Shown one piece after another: positions 1 through 11,214 of a stretch of 64,000 bases of DNA (its first letter is position 1; the number at the start of each line of letters is the position of its first letter). The stretch is from Diphasiastrum complanatum (taxonomy: Eukaryota; Streptophyta; Lycopodiopsida; Lycopodiales; Lycopodiaceae): the NCBI GenBank assembly GCA_029204225.1, contig CM055107.1, positions 48,122,585 through 48,186,584 on the forward strand, in the 5' to 3' direction. The position numbers and the translations under genes are program-made. A model generated the notes under the pieces. The model was not told the DNA's origin and searched no databases. It saw only the letters and a list, made by a program, of their open reading frames with translations.

Positions 1-802
1 CTAATTCCAGCTTCGAGGATGTCATTGATTGTCCCACGAAATCAAGTTAAGAAGAGAGTAAATTGGTGTCAGCCGTACTTGCTCAACCTGCATGGGTAAA
101 ATTTGCTATGACTCTACACACAACAACAAATAACTGTTCTTGAATATTTGCCTCTGGTTTAAAAGATGGTTCATCAACAATTCCCCCCAATATGGAAATT
201 CATAAAATATTGATAACCTCTTCATGCTAGGAGGGAGTCATCCTAGATCTTGATTGGATCTCCAAATCACTTGCCGCCAATATTAACAAACAAACACACA
301 CATTTAATTGAGAGTGGGGACATTGACCAACAGCGATCGGGTGGAAGGCATAGAGTGTGGCCCTCATAGACCATCTTTCATGGAGATTGTGAGTGACGTG
401 CTTGCGAATACTAGCCACAAACGGGGCATGCATTGTAGCCACTAGTTTGGAGCCCTACATTGAAACAAAACAACCGAGTTCATTGTGAGTGTAATGTTCG
501 AATCGAAAGAAAATTTGTGAATACACATTAGATTTGATACCATCAATCAAACCAATAGCAACAATATATTACCGAAACATTCTCCATATCCAGGAAAGTC
601 ATGCATCATCCACATCAGGATCCCCTTTACCAAAAAATCTCTTTGTGTGTGTGGTCTTCATATATCCATCACTTGAACTCCTTGCCATAGAATCTTCAGG
701 TCATCTGCCATGGGAGCCATATACACAACCATACTTTTGGCCTTGCATTTTCCCATGATAAGAAGGGCAAGCATTAGGTGCCCCTTCTTGATAGTTAGCC
801 AT
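1..802 (-). pseudogene. CACTA tnp2-type transposase, C-terminal pieces (left arm)
   Basis: Left-arm copy of the transposase seen on the plus strand at 44020-44745 and 50313-50520. Bases 1-40 cover the start of the C-terminal block. Around 370-480 lies the piece matching the tnp2 zinc-ribbon-like segment (T-S-G-Y-N-A-C-P-V-C-G on the minus strand) and 560-790 the preceding exon with its LWQGV-like and MMHDF motifs. The N-terminal continuation is at 6400-6600, separated by the CACTA-type element 803-6398 which interrupts this gene. It carries in-frame stops and is non-functional. The family call rests on the order of motifs known from plant tnp2 proteins. Confidence 0.7.
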
Positions 803-899
803 GTGGAATGTATTGAGAAAAATATAAACACCTATTGTCACAACAACAAATAACTGCCTTTTGCCATGAAAATTTTCCACGCCATGCGATGCGTTATTC

Positions 900-1160
900 A
901 ATTTCGGTGAAATATTGAGGTTGTGGCAGAGCACACATGGCTTTGCCACAAAAAAACCTCCAGCAACACCGCAGAGCCAGAAGTTTGGGGCTGTGGTCCC
1001 GCATTTTTTCAAAAATAAGTCGACATGTCTAAACCACGCGTGGCTCTGCCACGCTCTCATTTCTGGCCGACTCCCTACCAGCCGTTCACTCCCCATATGT
1101 CAATAATTTCAACAAAAAAAAATAGGCATGGCAGTGCCACGCGTGGCAAATTATTTAAGT
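900..1160. repeat. Subterminal repeat array, left end of CACTA-type element
   Basis: Repeated short words built on the palindrome GCCACGCGTGGC and variants (CCACGCGTGGCT, GTGCCACGCGTGGC, TTTGCCAC). The array occurs in both orientations. In En/Spm elements such arrays bind the element-encoded accessory protein; that role here is inferred. Confidence 0.7.
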
Positions 1161-2084
1161 ATTTCCATTTTTTTTAAAAGTGAATGAATTTGAAGTACCT
1201 CACTATGTTAAATTGGAAATTCGCGTGAAGTAGTTATTAAACAATCTAAAATGATAATGGAAAATTAAGTCATTTGTCACATCAAATTTGAGATTTATTG
1301 TGTGATAGGGGGATTGAATTCAAACAATCCAAATGTACTAACCACGATATTGGTCAATTTTGGTGAGTTATTTTTAAAGCTCATAAGCTTGGCATTAATT
1401 GAATTATGAGCAGCCATAGGGAGCATGAAATTGAAGTTATTTGAACGTACTAAACACAAGATTACTCTAAGTTGATCAATCTAATAACAATGCAATCTCG
1501 ATCTAATCATATATCTATAGCCTTTGGTTGAATCGGCTATGCATTCGGTCAATGTGCTGATTGCAATATATAGAGGGCCAATAAAGACAAAGTGTCAGTG
1601 CCAAGGATGATGTAAAAAACCTTAATAGCATAGGTAAAGTCCATGATCAAAAAATTCATTAATATTCGCATAGTTTAAATTTTTGATATCAATTCAAACA
1701 TTAGTCTTCGAAATTGTTCTATCATTAAAAAAATAAAAAACATGAGAACCTTAGTCAAATTGGTAAGCTCGATTAAAGCCATGAATTTTTATATTTGTAC
1801 CTGGAGTGTACTGAGCCAGCAATACCAACTTCTTGAACCAAGTGCACCAATAGATGCACTTGTATGTCTAAAATAGAAGTCTGAAAATCCCTCTCAAACA
1901 TACATACAGCCTCCACCATGTCTTCATGTTTTTTTTTGCATGTCCGGCTTGCAAATTTCCTTGTTGCATATCCATCTACATCATGTATATAATATATGTT
2001 TCATTTTGTCATTTGTTGTTATTGCAAATGAATCCATCTAAAAACAAACAAATAACATAAAGATGTATAAATACCTCACAACCA

Positions 2085-3640
2085 TTGCTAGTTTGTAAAT
2101 GGTCTCATGAAGATGCCCTATTACACAACCACGAATGCACATTGGAAATATATATTCAAGCATTTTCAACCAGTCATGAGATTATGGACCATGAAGCTTT
2201 CCATCTGCTATGAATGATGTTCGCAATGAATGAGCAAAATTTGTTGGTGTTCTCATCTCAAAAATAACTGATCACACATACTTGTACTCTTCTTTACTAA
2301 GAATCCAACTTGCTCTTGGAATACTATGGGTATTATTTTCATATGCACCCAACTTTGGCCAATACTCTTTTCTTGTTTTTGATAGTTGCAAGTCCTCTCG
2401 AGCATGTATACTATCTTTATCACCCGCCATGTGTTTCCATATTGATTCGGCCACATTTTTAAATATGTGCATATGATCAAGCAAATGATTGATCAACATA
2501 TTATTCGAATATGGTATACAATGAAAAATAGATAGTCTTTTCATACCATTTATTGGCTTAGTCTTGGATTCAATCCAAAGTTTGTGCCAATCTGCCATTG
2601 ACATTTTTGTTGGAGGACTTCTTGTCTCTTGTCTTCCCCCAAATCCTCTTTTTTGTGTATTCCTGAATGGATGATCTTTAGGCAAATATTTTCGATGATT
2701 TTCATATACAACTTTTTTCAAATGGCATGAGTGTCGATTATCAATATTTGGTCCACAAATGAGACACGCATGATGTCTAGAAGTTGTAAAGCCTAATAAA
2801 TTCAAACAAATAAACATAAGCATGTTCCACAATATAATAACATGAAATTATTAACAAATAGGCATGTTCCACAATACAATAACATGAAATGATTACCTGA
2901 ACAATCACCCAATCCTGGATAGTCATGCATTGTCCACGTTAAAATGGCACGCATCTTAAAATTTCTTTTTTGGGGCTGACGTGAGATGTCTTAGCATTGG
3001 ACCCCTTTCCAAAGTACTTCTAATTGCTCAATTAAGGGTGCAAGGTAAACATTCATATTTTTCACTTTATGTTTTTCAGGATCAAGAAGTGCTAACATTA
3101 GATGACCTTTTTTATGCTCAACCAAGGTGGTATGTTATAATTCACCAAAACCATGGCCAAGTAGACCATGTGCTTGCTTTCACGGAAAAGGGATTCACCC
3201 CATCCGTTGTAAGCCCAAATCGTACATTTCTAGAATCACCTGCAAAACTTGGATATTGTTTGTCAATGTGTTTCCATGGAGTGAATTTGAGGGAACTCTC
3301 ATTATCTCATCTAAAGAATAATGATTCGCATGCCAATTTATAAGCTCTACAAGGGACTTGCAACGAAACATTCGTTTGGATCGTGGAATCACTTGAAAAT
3401 GTCGTAGCACCTTGCATGGAATATTAGTCCCTTGTAAATCATCTCTATAACGAGTGTCACATATTAGACATCTCCTAAGTGTTGAAACTCACCTCGATAC
3501 AATATGCAATCCTTTGGACATGCATGATGCAATTTGTAGTCCATTCCCAATGACTTTAACATCTTACGTGCCTCGGATCTTGTCTCTAGCATAATGTTTC
3601 CTTCTGGGAGTATCTTACACAATAATATGTACAAAACCAA
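2085..3640 (-). pseudogene. Transposase family tnp2 (CACTA), left copy
   Basis: Minus-strand tnp2-type transposase remnant. In order from the N-terminal side: MLKSLGMDYKLHHACPKDC-like block (about 3500-3580), RCKSLVEL.WHAN and MRVPS block (3270-3410), an NPF/STWSTWP/NYN block (about 3120-3190), a GFTTS..ACLICG block (about 2740-2790), ENHRKYLPKDHPFR, a conserved W-K-I-P-Y/N-M-L-I-N-H-L-L-D-H-M-H-I-F-K-N-V block (about 2460-2530), and a C-terminal continuation to about 2085. Frameshifts and stops split it into several ORFs, the longest 186 codons at 2272-2832. In CACTA elements this protein cuts at the termini. Decayed, but all blocks are in the expected order. Confidence 0.8.
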
Positions 3641-3764
3641 ATGAATTTACCTAGTACATGTACAGTCAAAACTTGCTTGCAAGACAAAATACATTACACC
3701 ACATCATGATGATCGTATACATCATCTATTAAATTATCCATGATTTCATTTTCATCATGCATAG

Positions 3765-4933
3765 ATGCATCGTTGTCTGCACTTGAACTTGATTCAAAAG
3801 AGCTACGATGACGTTGAGGCCGATCTGCATAATCACGAGCTTGCCTTTATATGTAGACCATCATACGCCATCCTAAATGGTTGTAGAAGGCCACAAAGCT
3901 CCTCAAGTGGAGGAGCAAGAATCTGGGGCTCGAGAGACCGAGTTCGAGATTTTTATGAAGGATTACCTCCGGCCGAAAGGAGTAAAATGAAATTTCTATG
4001 CCTTTTCGAAGGAGAATCCAAACAAGAGAGGGTGCCGCAAGATGCACCAAGTGAAGAATCTGCCAACCATTATTATGATGTTAACGAGGATGGTAGTGTT
4101 ATAAAAAATGTATGAGGCAATGTTGTAATTTGCCGAATTAGAGAGCTTGCCATGAAATACTTTGGAAATGACTTGTTTAACCCTTGGGCTAATCAAGATG
4201 AGGACAACAAAGATAGAATCATTGCTATGTTGCATAAAGAGTTTAATCAAGGTGGAAAATTTGATAGAAATTGGGCCTTAACCAATATGTGCACTCATAT
4301 TGGGCACAAACGACAAGCCGCAAGGAGGATGATTAGAGTAGGAAGGCGGAGGCCCGGTTGGGCTCCAAAAAAGATTGGCGCAATGTTGAGGTGGAACAAA
4401 AAAATCCCAATCCCGATCGGTTTGCGCAACAAAGGGAGTCTACGTGGTCAAGGATTGCCCTATTGGGGCAATCACATCTTGGTTCGGGGGGCAAAGCCAA
4501 TACCCAAGCCCAATTTGTAAGTAATTTTCTTTTTATTTCATTCTAAGTAAATTTATGTTGTTTTTATTTTATGTTATTGTTTTATTAACTAATCAATGTT
4601 GGTTTTGTGACTTTAGAGTAATGATTTCGGAAGGCCTTTTACGAAAGCCGAATACAAGATCAGGTATCAACAAGGATACTCGGCTTTGGTGCATCACATG
4701 AAAGAAAAAGGGATATTGCCATTGGTAAGAATTAGTTTTTTATTGATTTTTGTGCTTTAGAATTACTACATCTAAAAGGTGTTTAATCTAATGCTTGTAT
4801 TTTTTGAATTTTGTAGAGAGGATCCCCATCAAGTGCACCAAGCAGAGAGGCCGATGATGAAAACGTTCCATTGGATCAAGGGGAGGAAGAAGAAGGTGAA
4901 GGTGAAGATGCAAATTCCATTGAAGATAATTAA
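3765..4933 (+). pseudogene. CACTA accessory gene, Transposase_24-like, three exons (left copy)
   Basis: Plus-strand gene convergent with tnp2. Exon 1 runs to 4516 and ends AATTT|GTAAGT. Exon 2 is 4617-4724 (108 bp) and exon 3 is 4817-4933 (117 bp), both in phase 0 with GT-AG borders. Exon 3 encodes an acidic tail (QGEEEEGEGED) and a TAA stop. Exon 1 contains the block FDRNWALTNMCTHIGHKRQA and the KKDW motif, which recall the plant En/Spm-associated Transposase_24 family. An in-frame TGA near 4113 and a frame change near 4365 break exon 1. The family assignment is tentative; the exon structure is seen in both copies. Confidence 0.55.
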
Positions 4934-5459
4934 GTATCTATTTAGTTTATCATGTAATGTGATAGATAAGTTGGGGCTTTTGATACCCCATTTTCGAATC
5001 TATGTACTCTTTCTTTATCATAAGTATAAAAGTTTTTTGTAATTTTGTACATGATTGTCTTTGTATCAATTTTGTATATGATTGTCTTTGATATCAAACA
5101 ATTAATGAATCAAACAAACAATGATTTATTTATGAGCATTTTGAGACATACCTCATTGTCTCCCTTGATGATTGCTGATACTTGTGATTGGTCTTCTTTT
5201 GATGGCCTATCAACATCAACACCAACACCAACACCAACATGAAATAGTTAGTAAGTTAAGTAATGTACTAATTACAATTAAAAAACACAAATGTAACATT
5301 CTCTATCATACAATCTAAAAAACCATCAACTCACATTAGTTACAATATGCACATTAGTTACAATATGTTTTCCATAATCAATCTAAATCTAAGCATATAT
5401 TTAGCTTCAAAAACTAAATCTTAAATAATGTATGGGTCTGTTCCCGCGACTTTTTTTTT

Positions 5460-5990
5460 GCAGAAAAAAAACTACGTGGCAATGCCTTGCCCTTTCATTT
5501 TTCCTGGCACGCGTGGCAATATTCCAGGGACTGAGATTTTTTCATTGCCACGCATGGACAAAAAATGAAATGTCGTGGCACTACCACACGTGGCACTGCC
5601 ACGCACCTATTTTTTTTTTGCCATGCGTGGCAATAAAAACTCACTGTCCCTGGAATATTGCCACGCGTGGCAAAATTCCAAGAATTTGCGTGACACTGCC
5701 ATGCGTGGTAGTGCCACGACTATTTAATCCAGCAATAATTTCTTCGTTAGACTTGGCGTGGTTGTGCCTTGTGTGGCTGTGCCACGCATTTGAATTTTAA
5801 ACAATCTGCCACCGGGAGGGAACGCTGGTGCTGGATTTTGTACTTGTGTGGCTTAGCCACATGTGGTTGTGCGACGTGGCCAATGCCACGCTTGTTGCCA
5901 TGCCATAGCCACGCGATTTGCCACGTGAAACCAGATTGGTCTGCAATGCATCATGTGTTGTTTGCATGGCTATGAGCGTGGCAAAAAACT
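5460..5990. repeat. Subterminal repeat array, right end of CACTA-type element
   Basis: More than a dozen occurrences of GCCACGCGTGGC-like words in both orientations, mostly spaced by AT- or T-rich stretches, for example TTGCCACGCGTGGCAA and CTGCCACGC. It mirrors the array at 900-1160. No coding potential is assigned here; the short ORFs across it are by-products of the repeats. Confidence 0.72.
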
Positions 5991-6398
5991 GGTGGTGGTC
6001 CCACAACACTTGCGAGATGCAGTTACTGTGGGATTTTATTTGCATCACGTCGAATCTTTATTGAATGATACTGCACCTTCTCCATGAATTCGAGCCAAGA
6101 TCCAATAAAATGAAGAACTGTACTCAAGCATCTGTAGACCATAAACTGTAGTAGAATAGTAAGAAGATACTCGAGTAGAGAGATTCAAAACGCTGATCTA
6201 AATTCTTACTCAAATAATAGATCAAGAAAAATCATCACACTTAAGAATCATCACCATTCCCTTAAATCCTCTGACAAATGTGATGTTAAGCTATTTGTAC
6301 ATGTAATTTTATACATGTTTGTTATATCTCTAACACATTTTGTTCTTTCTCGTTCAGTACAAAAAGACAATGCATTGTGGATGCATGGATGACACTTT
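5991..6398. other. Right end of the left CACTA-type element
   Basis: No gene. Bases 5991-6277 are present only in the left copy. Bases 6278-6398 match 44890-45010 directly; in the right arm that piece lies in front of the element instead of behind it, so the two copies are circularly permuted relative to each other. Confidence 0.55.
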
Positions 6399-6399
6399 T

Positions 6400-6600
6400 G
6401 AATGTTGTAATTAACAAGGAAAATTGGTCAAGTGGACCATGATGTGGACCGCAATCCGATGGATTCACACCATCCATCGCCAACCCCAAAAGCAAATGGC
6501 GAGGCTCATCCCTAAACTCATGCCAAGTACCATCCACATGCTTCCACGCTGGACCATCGTAAGGGATCCTCGTAATATCGTTTGATGATTGCAATGTCAT
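6400..6600 (-). pseudogene. CACTA tnp2-type transposase, middle piece (left arm)
   Basis: The minus strand encodes the tnp2 hallmark GPAWKHVDGTWHEF followed by LGLAMDGVNP. It is the N-terminal neighbour of the pieces at 1-802, split from them by the CACTA-type element. The right-arm equivalent is 44020-44232. The ORF stays open for 92 codons but lacks the rest of the protein. Confidence 0.75.
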
Positions 6601-6639
6601 AACCTAGACACACTCGATCATTCATCCAACAAGTCCAAT

Positions 6640-7040
6640 CGATCTCTAGATCTAAGATGCTCTCCTTCATGTAGACTCTTTCAGAGACGGCTTACGTGAA
6701 ATATGAGATACACTTGAGATCCATCTAGGAGTTCTGATTGGTAAGCTAAGAATCCGAACTTTTTCAAGATCTTAAACGGTCCTCTATATCTAGGGTACAA
6801 TTAGTAATGCTAGCTAGTACACATTACACTTGAATCCATCAAGAATCTCAAAAAATACCCAGTCCCCCACTTGGAAGTCTCTTGGTGATCTTTTTAGACT
6901 TGCATAATGACGGTACCCATCTTGGGTACACTAGACATTCTCACATGCAATTCGTAGCATTTCCTACACATCATGTAGGAAAGAAGCTACTTTCTAAAAC
7001 TAGAATGCCTGAGTCTTTACCGCAATGGGTGATATAGGTT
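6640..7040 (-). pseudogene. Ty3/gypsy integrase C-terminal fragment (left arm)
   Basis: Reverse complement of 43650-43990. On the minus strand the broken frames give a DFQVGDWVFF-like block, then a GPFKIL.KIG block, then a Q/S-rich piece, in the order of the C-terminal part of plant Ty3/gypsy integrases (GDWV ... GPF.IL..IG). Stops are frequent. It lies directly in front of the tnp2-like gene; how the two became joined is not clear. Confidence 0.6.
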
Positions 7041-7179
7041 TAAAACTATATGTAAGCACGCACGGACTATAACCGGTAGCCAAATACTTACTATAACCCA
7101 ATCTCCATCAAGGTGCTTACCTCTTCGAGGAGAAAATATGAATAGATATCTAACTGATCTTCTGATCTTCATTTTGGAA

Positions 7180-7184
7180 TAGCC
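7180..7184. repeat. Target-site duplication TAGCC, left of copia A
   Basis: TAGCC is repeated at 10999-11003 on the far side of the element. The right arm holds the uninterrupted site near 41150-41156 (reverse complement). Confidence 0.9.
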
Positions 7185-7834
7185 TGTGAAAGATTCAACT
7201 AGTTTCATCACATTTTGCAATATTTTCATATTTGGCATATTGAGGCCAAAACTTGTTTTAGACTTAGAGGTTGACTTTTCAAAGTTCATTAGTCTAAATT
7301 TCATTTGAATAAACACTTTTTGAAAGTGGGGGAAAGATAGAATGCGAGTTTGAGTAGATTCAATTTGAATAAGTTGGGTACATTGAATCTAGACCCAAAA
7401 TTGGTAGGGTTAGCATTATGGTGGGAAAGCCAAGTGGCCAAATAGGGTTTATACCTGCTATTAAAGGATGTAACTCGTGGAGAGAGTCATCTCCTCTCTT
7501 CTCTATCTCATTTCATGCTTATACATGGTTCTCTTGGATTCTACTATCCATTGGTGCACTATCTTGGTGATTGCTTGCAATTCTATGTGTAGAATGATCT
7601 ATATTTGCTATTTTTGGATCCACACGTGTGAAATACAGTAGCTTGCTGGTTTTGTACGGACAGCAACAGTACATAATCATTTCATTCAAGTTTGATCAAG
7701 TTCTATTAGTGTTTGCATCTCAAATTGTGTGTAGATGCTGATTTTTCTACATTGGTGAAATTGGTAGTGTATTTCTCTTTCTAACCAAAGATCATTCAAG
7801 TAGATTGGATCTTAAGGATCTGAAATCTTTCACA
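7185..7834 (+). repeat. 5' LTR of copia A
   Basis: 650 bp with inverted ends TGTGAAAGAT/ATCTTTCACA. It includes a CTATTAAAGG sequence (about 7458) as a possible TATA-like element and the palindromic G-box CACACGTGTG at 7621-7630. Confidence 0.9.
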
Positions 7835-7847
7835 TGGTATTAGAGCT
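7835..7847 (+). promoter_or_regulatory. Primer binding site of copia A
   Basis: TGGTATTAGAGCT directly follows the LTR end. It differs by one base from the usual initiator-Met tRNA complement TGGTATCAGAGC. Confidence 0.85.
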
Positions 7848-8433
7848 TGTGTTTCAGGTTATGAAGGAGGAAATCAGATCTATCAATAATTTGGTGAAGA
7901 TATCAAGTCTAGAGCATGCTAGAGAGGATTCTACACGAAAATCGGATTTTTTGCTTTTGTAGATTGGATCTTTTGTAGATCAAAACACTAAATAGGTCAA
8001 TATACTTGTTCAATTCTGTTTTCTGAATTCACATGCTGGATTTGGCCGATTTTTGGATCACTGGTTCAGCCTAAGTGGTGGCTTATAGATTGCATATCAA
8101 ATTTTCAGCATTTGCATGTAGATTTGGAATAGTCAATTTTTTGTGATTTTGTCAAAACCCTAATTTTGATTGGATCTCTAGATAGTGAGGTTGATGGACC
8201 TCATTTGAGTGTGTTTCAATCTTAAGAAGTGGCAAAAGTCATTAGATTGAGGATAGATCATAGGTTGATCAAGATTCCACGATTCTATGTGTTGATTTGC
8301 TTGGATAAGTGCTATAAGAGAATTTGTGAGATAGTTTCAAATCTTGGTGATTCTTTTGAAAGCATTTGCTGTTGTTCAAAGGAGTGCTTTGTGCATTGAA
8401 ACAGGTTGAAAGAGAATATCAGGTCATTGCTAC

Positions 8434-10737
8434 ATGGCAACCTCAATTGGAGTCATGTTGGAAGCCAAAAATGATAGGCTTACCTCAAGTAGCTATTCAT
8501 TATGGAAAGTGAGGATGGAGTCACTTCTTGAGATGAATGATGTTCTGGATATTGTTGTAGGTTTGGAGGAGAGAACACCAACACAACAAGATCAATTGAG
8601 GTATGAAAAGAGGGCCAAGAAGGCTCTACACATGATAAAGATGAATGTTACCAATGAACTTCTCAAGGAAGTTGGTAAGTGCACATCATCTTTGGAAGCT
8701 TGGAATTCATTGAAGAAGCTTTATGAATCCAAGTCTACTTCTAGAGTGTTGATTCTAAGAAGAAAAATCTTTTCTTGTTTGCAAAAGAATGAAGAAAGTC
8801 CAAGTACTTTTGTTTTGAGAATGAAAGCATTGAATGATGAGTTAGCTTGCATAGATGAAAGCATTAAGGAAGGAGAGCTTATTCAAGTGATTCTTAATGG
8901 CTTGTTGGATGCTCATGCTAAAATTGTTTAAAGTATTGCTATTCAAAAGACTTTGCCAAGTTTGATGGATCTTCAAGAGATCTTGATCAATGAGGAATAT
9001 AGGCTTCAAGTAAGAGGTGGATCTACATCGACACTTCAAGAGGATGCTATGTTCACAAAGGGCAAATTCAAGGGCAAAACCAAAAGCAAGTGGTCTAAAG
9101 GGCAAGATCAAGTGGATGCTTCTTCAAGTGGCAAAAAGAAGGATAGATCAAAGCTCAAGTGCTTATATTGTGGCATCAAAGGACACTTTGCAAGTGAGTG
9201 CTACAAGGAGAAGAGAGATCAAGGAGACAAGCAAGGTAATCTTACTCTTGATGAGGATGGTTTGGATGTGCAAGATGCAAATGATGATGCTTTTGTGATG
9301 TCTTCATGTATGCTTGCTAATGATGGAGATCTAGATCCTTGGTGGATTGATAGTGGAGCAAGTTCACACATGACCTTTCACAAAGAATACTTCACTTCTT
9401 TGTTGGCATATGGAGATGACAAGAGGGTGATCTACACGGCCAATGATGGTGAGTGTGCAATCAAAGGGATTGGCACAATTTCTTTCTCTCTCTACAAATA
9501 GGAATGTTCATTTGGAGGATGTTTTGTTTATTCTATCTATTACCAAGAATTTGCTTAGTGTGAGTCAAATGCTAAGTAAGGGCCTCAAGGTGGAGTTTGA
9601 TGGAGATGCTTGGTTGATCAAAAGGAAGGATGTCTTGATTGGAAAAGGTAAAAGACAAGGGAAGTTGTTCAAACTTGATGCTTGTGTTATTGCTAACCAA
9701 GTTGGATGTGTTGCAAGGGAGCAAATTTCTATTCAAGAGGTTTGGCACAAAAGGATGGGACACCACAACTTTAAGTCATTGGAGGTAATGGCAAGGAAGA
9801 AGGTTGTGATTTGTCTTCCAAGTTCCTTAAGTAATGACAAGCATGTTTGTGAGTCTTGTGATTTGTCTAAGTCACATAGACTACCTTATACTAAATCTAT
9901 TTCTAGATCTACAAAGCCTTTTCAACTTGTACATTCGGATATTCATGGATTTACTACAATTAGCAATAGTGGAGCTAAGATGTATGTAACATTCATTGAT
10001 GATTTTAGTAGATTTTGTTGGATCTATCTACTAAAGAGCGAGGATGAAGTGTATGATGTCTTTGTCAAGTTCAAGAATGCAAGGGAGAACCAATTCTCCA
10101 CAAAGATCAAGTGCTTGAGAGGTGACAATGGTGCTGAGTACATATCTAACAAGTTCAAGGCCTTTTGTGATGAGCATGGGATCAAGAGGGAGTATACAAC
10201 ATCAAGGACCCCACAACAAAATAGAGTGGCTGAAAGGAAGAATAGAACTTTATGTGAAAGTGCTAAATCTATGAGGTTAAGTGCCAATCTTGACAAACCA
10301 TTTTGGGATCAAGCTTTGTTGTGTGCCAATTTCTCGTGCAATAGGTGGCCGAGTGCTATTTTGGATGGAAGGACACTTTTGAGATGCTATTCAAGAGGAG
10401 GCCGAGTGTCAACTTACTAAGAACCTTTGGATGCACATGCTATGTCAACATTACTCTTGATGATAGGACCAAGGAGGATCCATCTTCAAGAAGAGGTATT
10501 TTTGTTGGATATAGTGAGGTGAGTAAAGCCTACAAGGTTTACATTCCTTCTACTAACAAAGTGATTGTTGGTAGAGATGTCATTTTTTATGAGGGAAACA
10601 TTCCAAAGGTGTCTTCAAGCATGATTGATGGTAAAGTAGATGGTTCTAACATTCTTGATGTTGATGAGAAGGATCCTACTTTGGATGGTGGTGATGATGG
10701 ACCTTCATTAAGCATTGGTGCACTATCTTGGTGATTG
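8434..10737 (+). pseudogene. Copia A gag-protease-integrase polyprotein, broken
   Basis: The start at 8434 follows a 590-bp leader. Gag (UBN2-like, 165 codons) ends in a TAA at 8929; the next frame continues the same protein through a CCHC knuckle (CLYCGIKGHFASEC, about 9160) and a protease site WIDSGASSHM (about 9345). After a frame change near 9500 come the pre-integrase HHCC block (VWHKRMGHHN ... CESCDLSKSHR) and an integrase core with all three acidic residues in place (HSDIHGF, LRGDNGAEY, NRVAERKN). A second frame change near 10380 leads to the integrase C-terminal part (GCTCYV ... GIFVGY). Reverse transcriptase and RNase H are absent. Non-functional as one protein. Confidence 0.9.
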
Positions 10738-10998
10738 CTTGCAATTCTATGTGTAGAATGATCTATATTTGCTATTTTTGGATCCACACGTGTGAAATAC
10801 AGTAGCTTGCTGGTTTTGTACGGACAGCAACAGTACATAATCATTTAATTCAAGTTTGATCAAGTTCTATTAGTGTTTGCATCTCAAATTGTGTGTAGAT
10901 GCTGATTTTTTTACATTGGTGAAATTGGTAGTGTATTTCTCTTTCTAACCAAAGATCATTCAAGTAGATTGGATCTTAAGGATCTGAAATCTTTCACA
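10713..10998 (+). repeat. Partial 3' LTR of copia A
   Basis: 286 bp matching the last part of the 5' LTR, from CATTGGTGCAC to TTTCACA. It starts abruptly inside integrase-flanking coding sequence, marking a deletion endpoint. Confidence 0.9.
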
Positions 10999-11214
10999 TA
11001 GCCTGCATCCCATACCACAGGTTCTTCCGCCACGAAGGCCCTCCACTTCCTGATCAAAGTGTCTAAAAAAAAAATACAAGTATATGAAGTTCTTGGGAAT
11101 TTATAAAACAATTCAACTTCACTCAAACAAACATTCTTTCGCCTCTTTTTACAATCTTTACGGTCACCATAAGGCTCATAGTGACAGATTTAGAAATGGG
11201 GAAGAATGAACCGG

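Larger units (their letters stand above)
803..6398. mobile_element. CACTA (En/Spm)-type element, left copy, inserted in a tnp2 gene
   Basis: A 5.6-kb unit carrying a minus-strand tnp2 transposase pseudogene (2085-3640) and a plus-strand accessory gene (3765-4933), with arrays of a short palindromic motif near both ends (900-1160 and 5460-5990). Two convergent genes and dense subterminal repeats are typical of CACTA elements. Its outer ends interrupt the tnp2-like gene whose uninterrupted form lies at 44020-44745. The terminal CACTA/TAGTG sequence is not visible at the ends (GTGGAATG on the left, GACACTTT on the right), so exact termini and target duplication are unresolved. Confidence 0.65.
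7185..10998 (+). mobile_element. Ty1/copia element A, internally deleted, intact termini
   Basis: A complete insertion with a 5-bp TAGCC duplication, a full 5' LTR (7185-7834), a PBS, gag, protease and integrase. The reverse transcriptase, RNase H and the first half of the 3' LTR are missing: coding sequence jumps at about 10712 straight into the LTR. The LTR starts TGTGAAAGAT and ends ATCTTTCACA. The 5' and partial 3' LTR show about two differences over 286 bp, so the insertion is young compared with the surrounding duplication. It is absent from the right arm. Confidence 0.93.

Noticed and set aside
5460-5990. CRISPR-like array or protein-coding ORFs in the GCCACGCGTGGC region
   Set aside because: Units are palindromic, unevenly spaced and in both orientations with no unique spacers of constant size. 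The 60-120 codon frames are by-products of the repeats.
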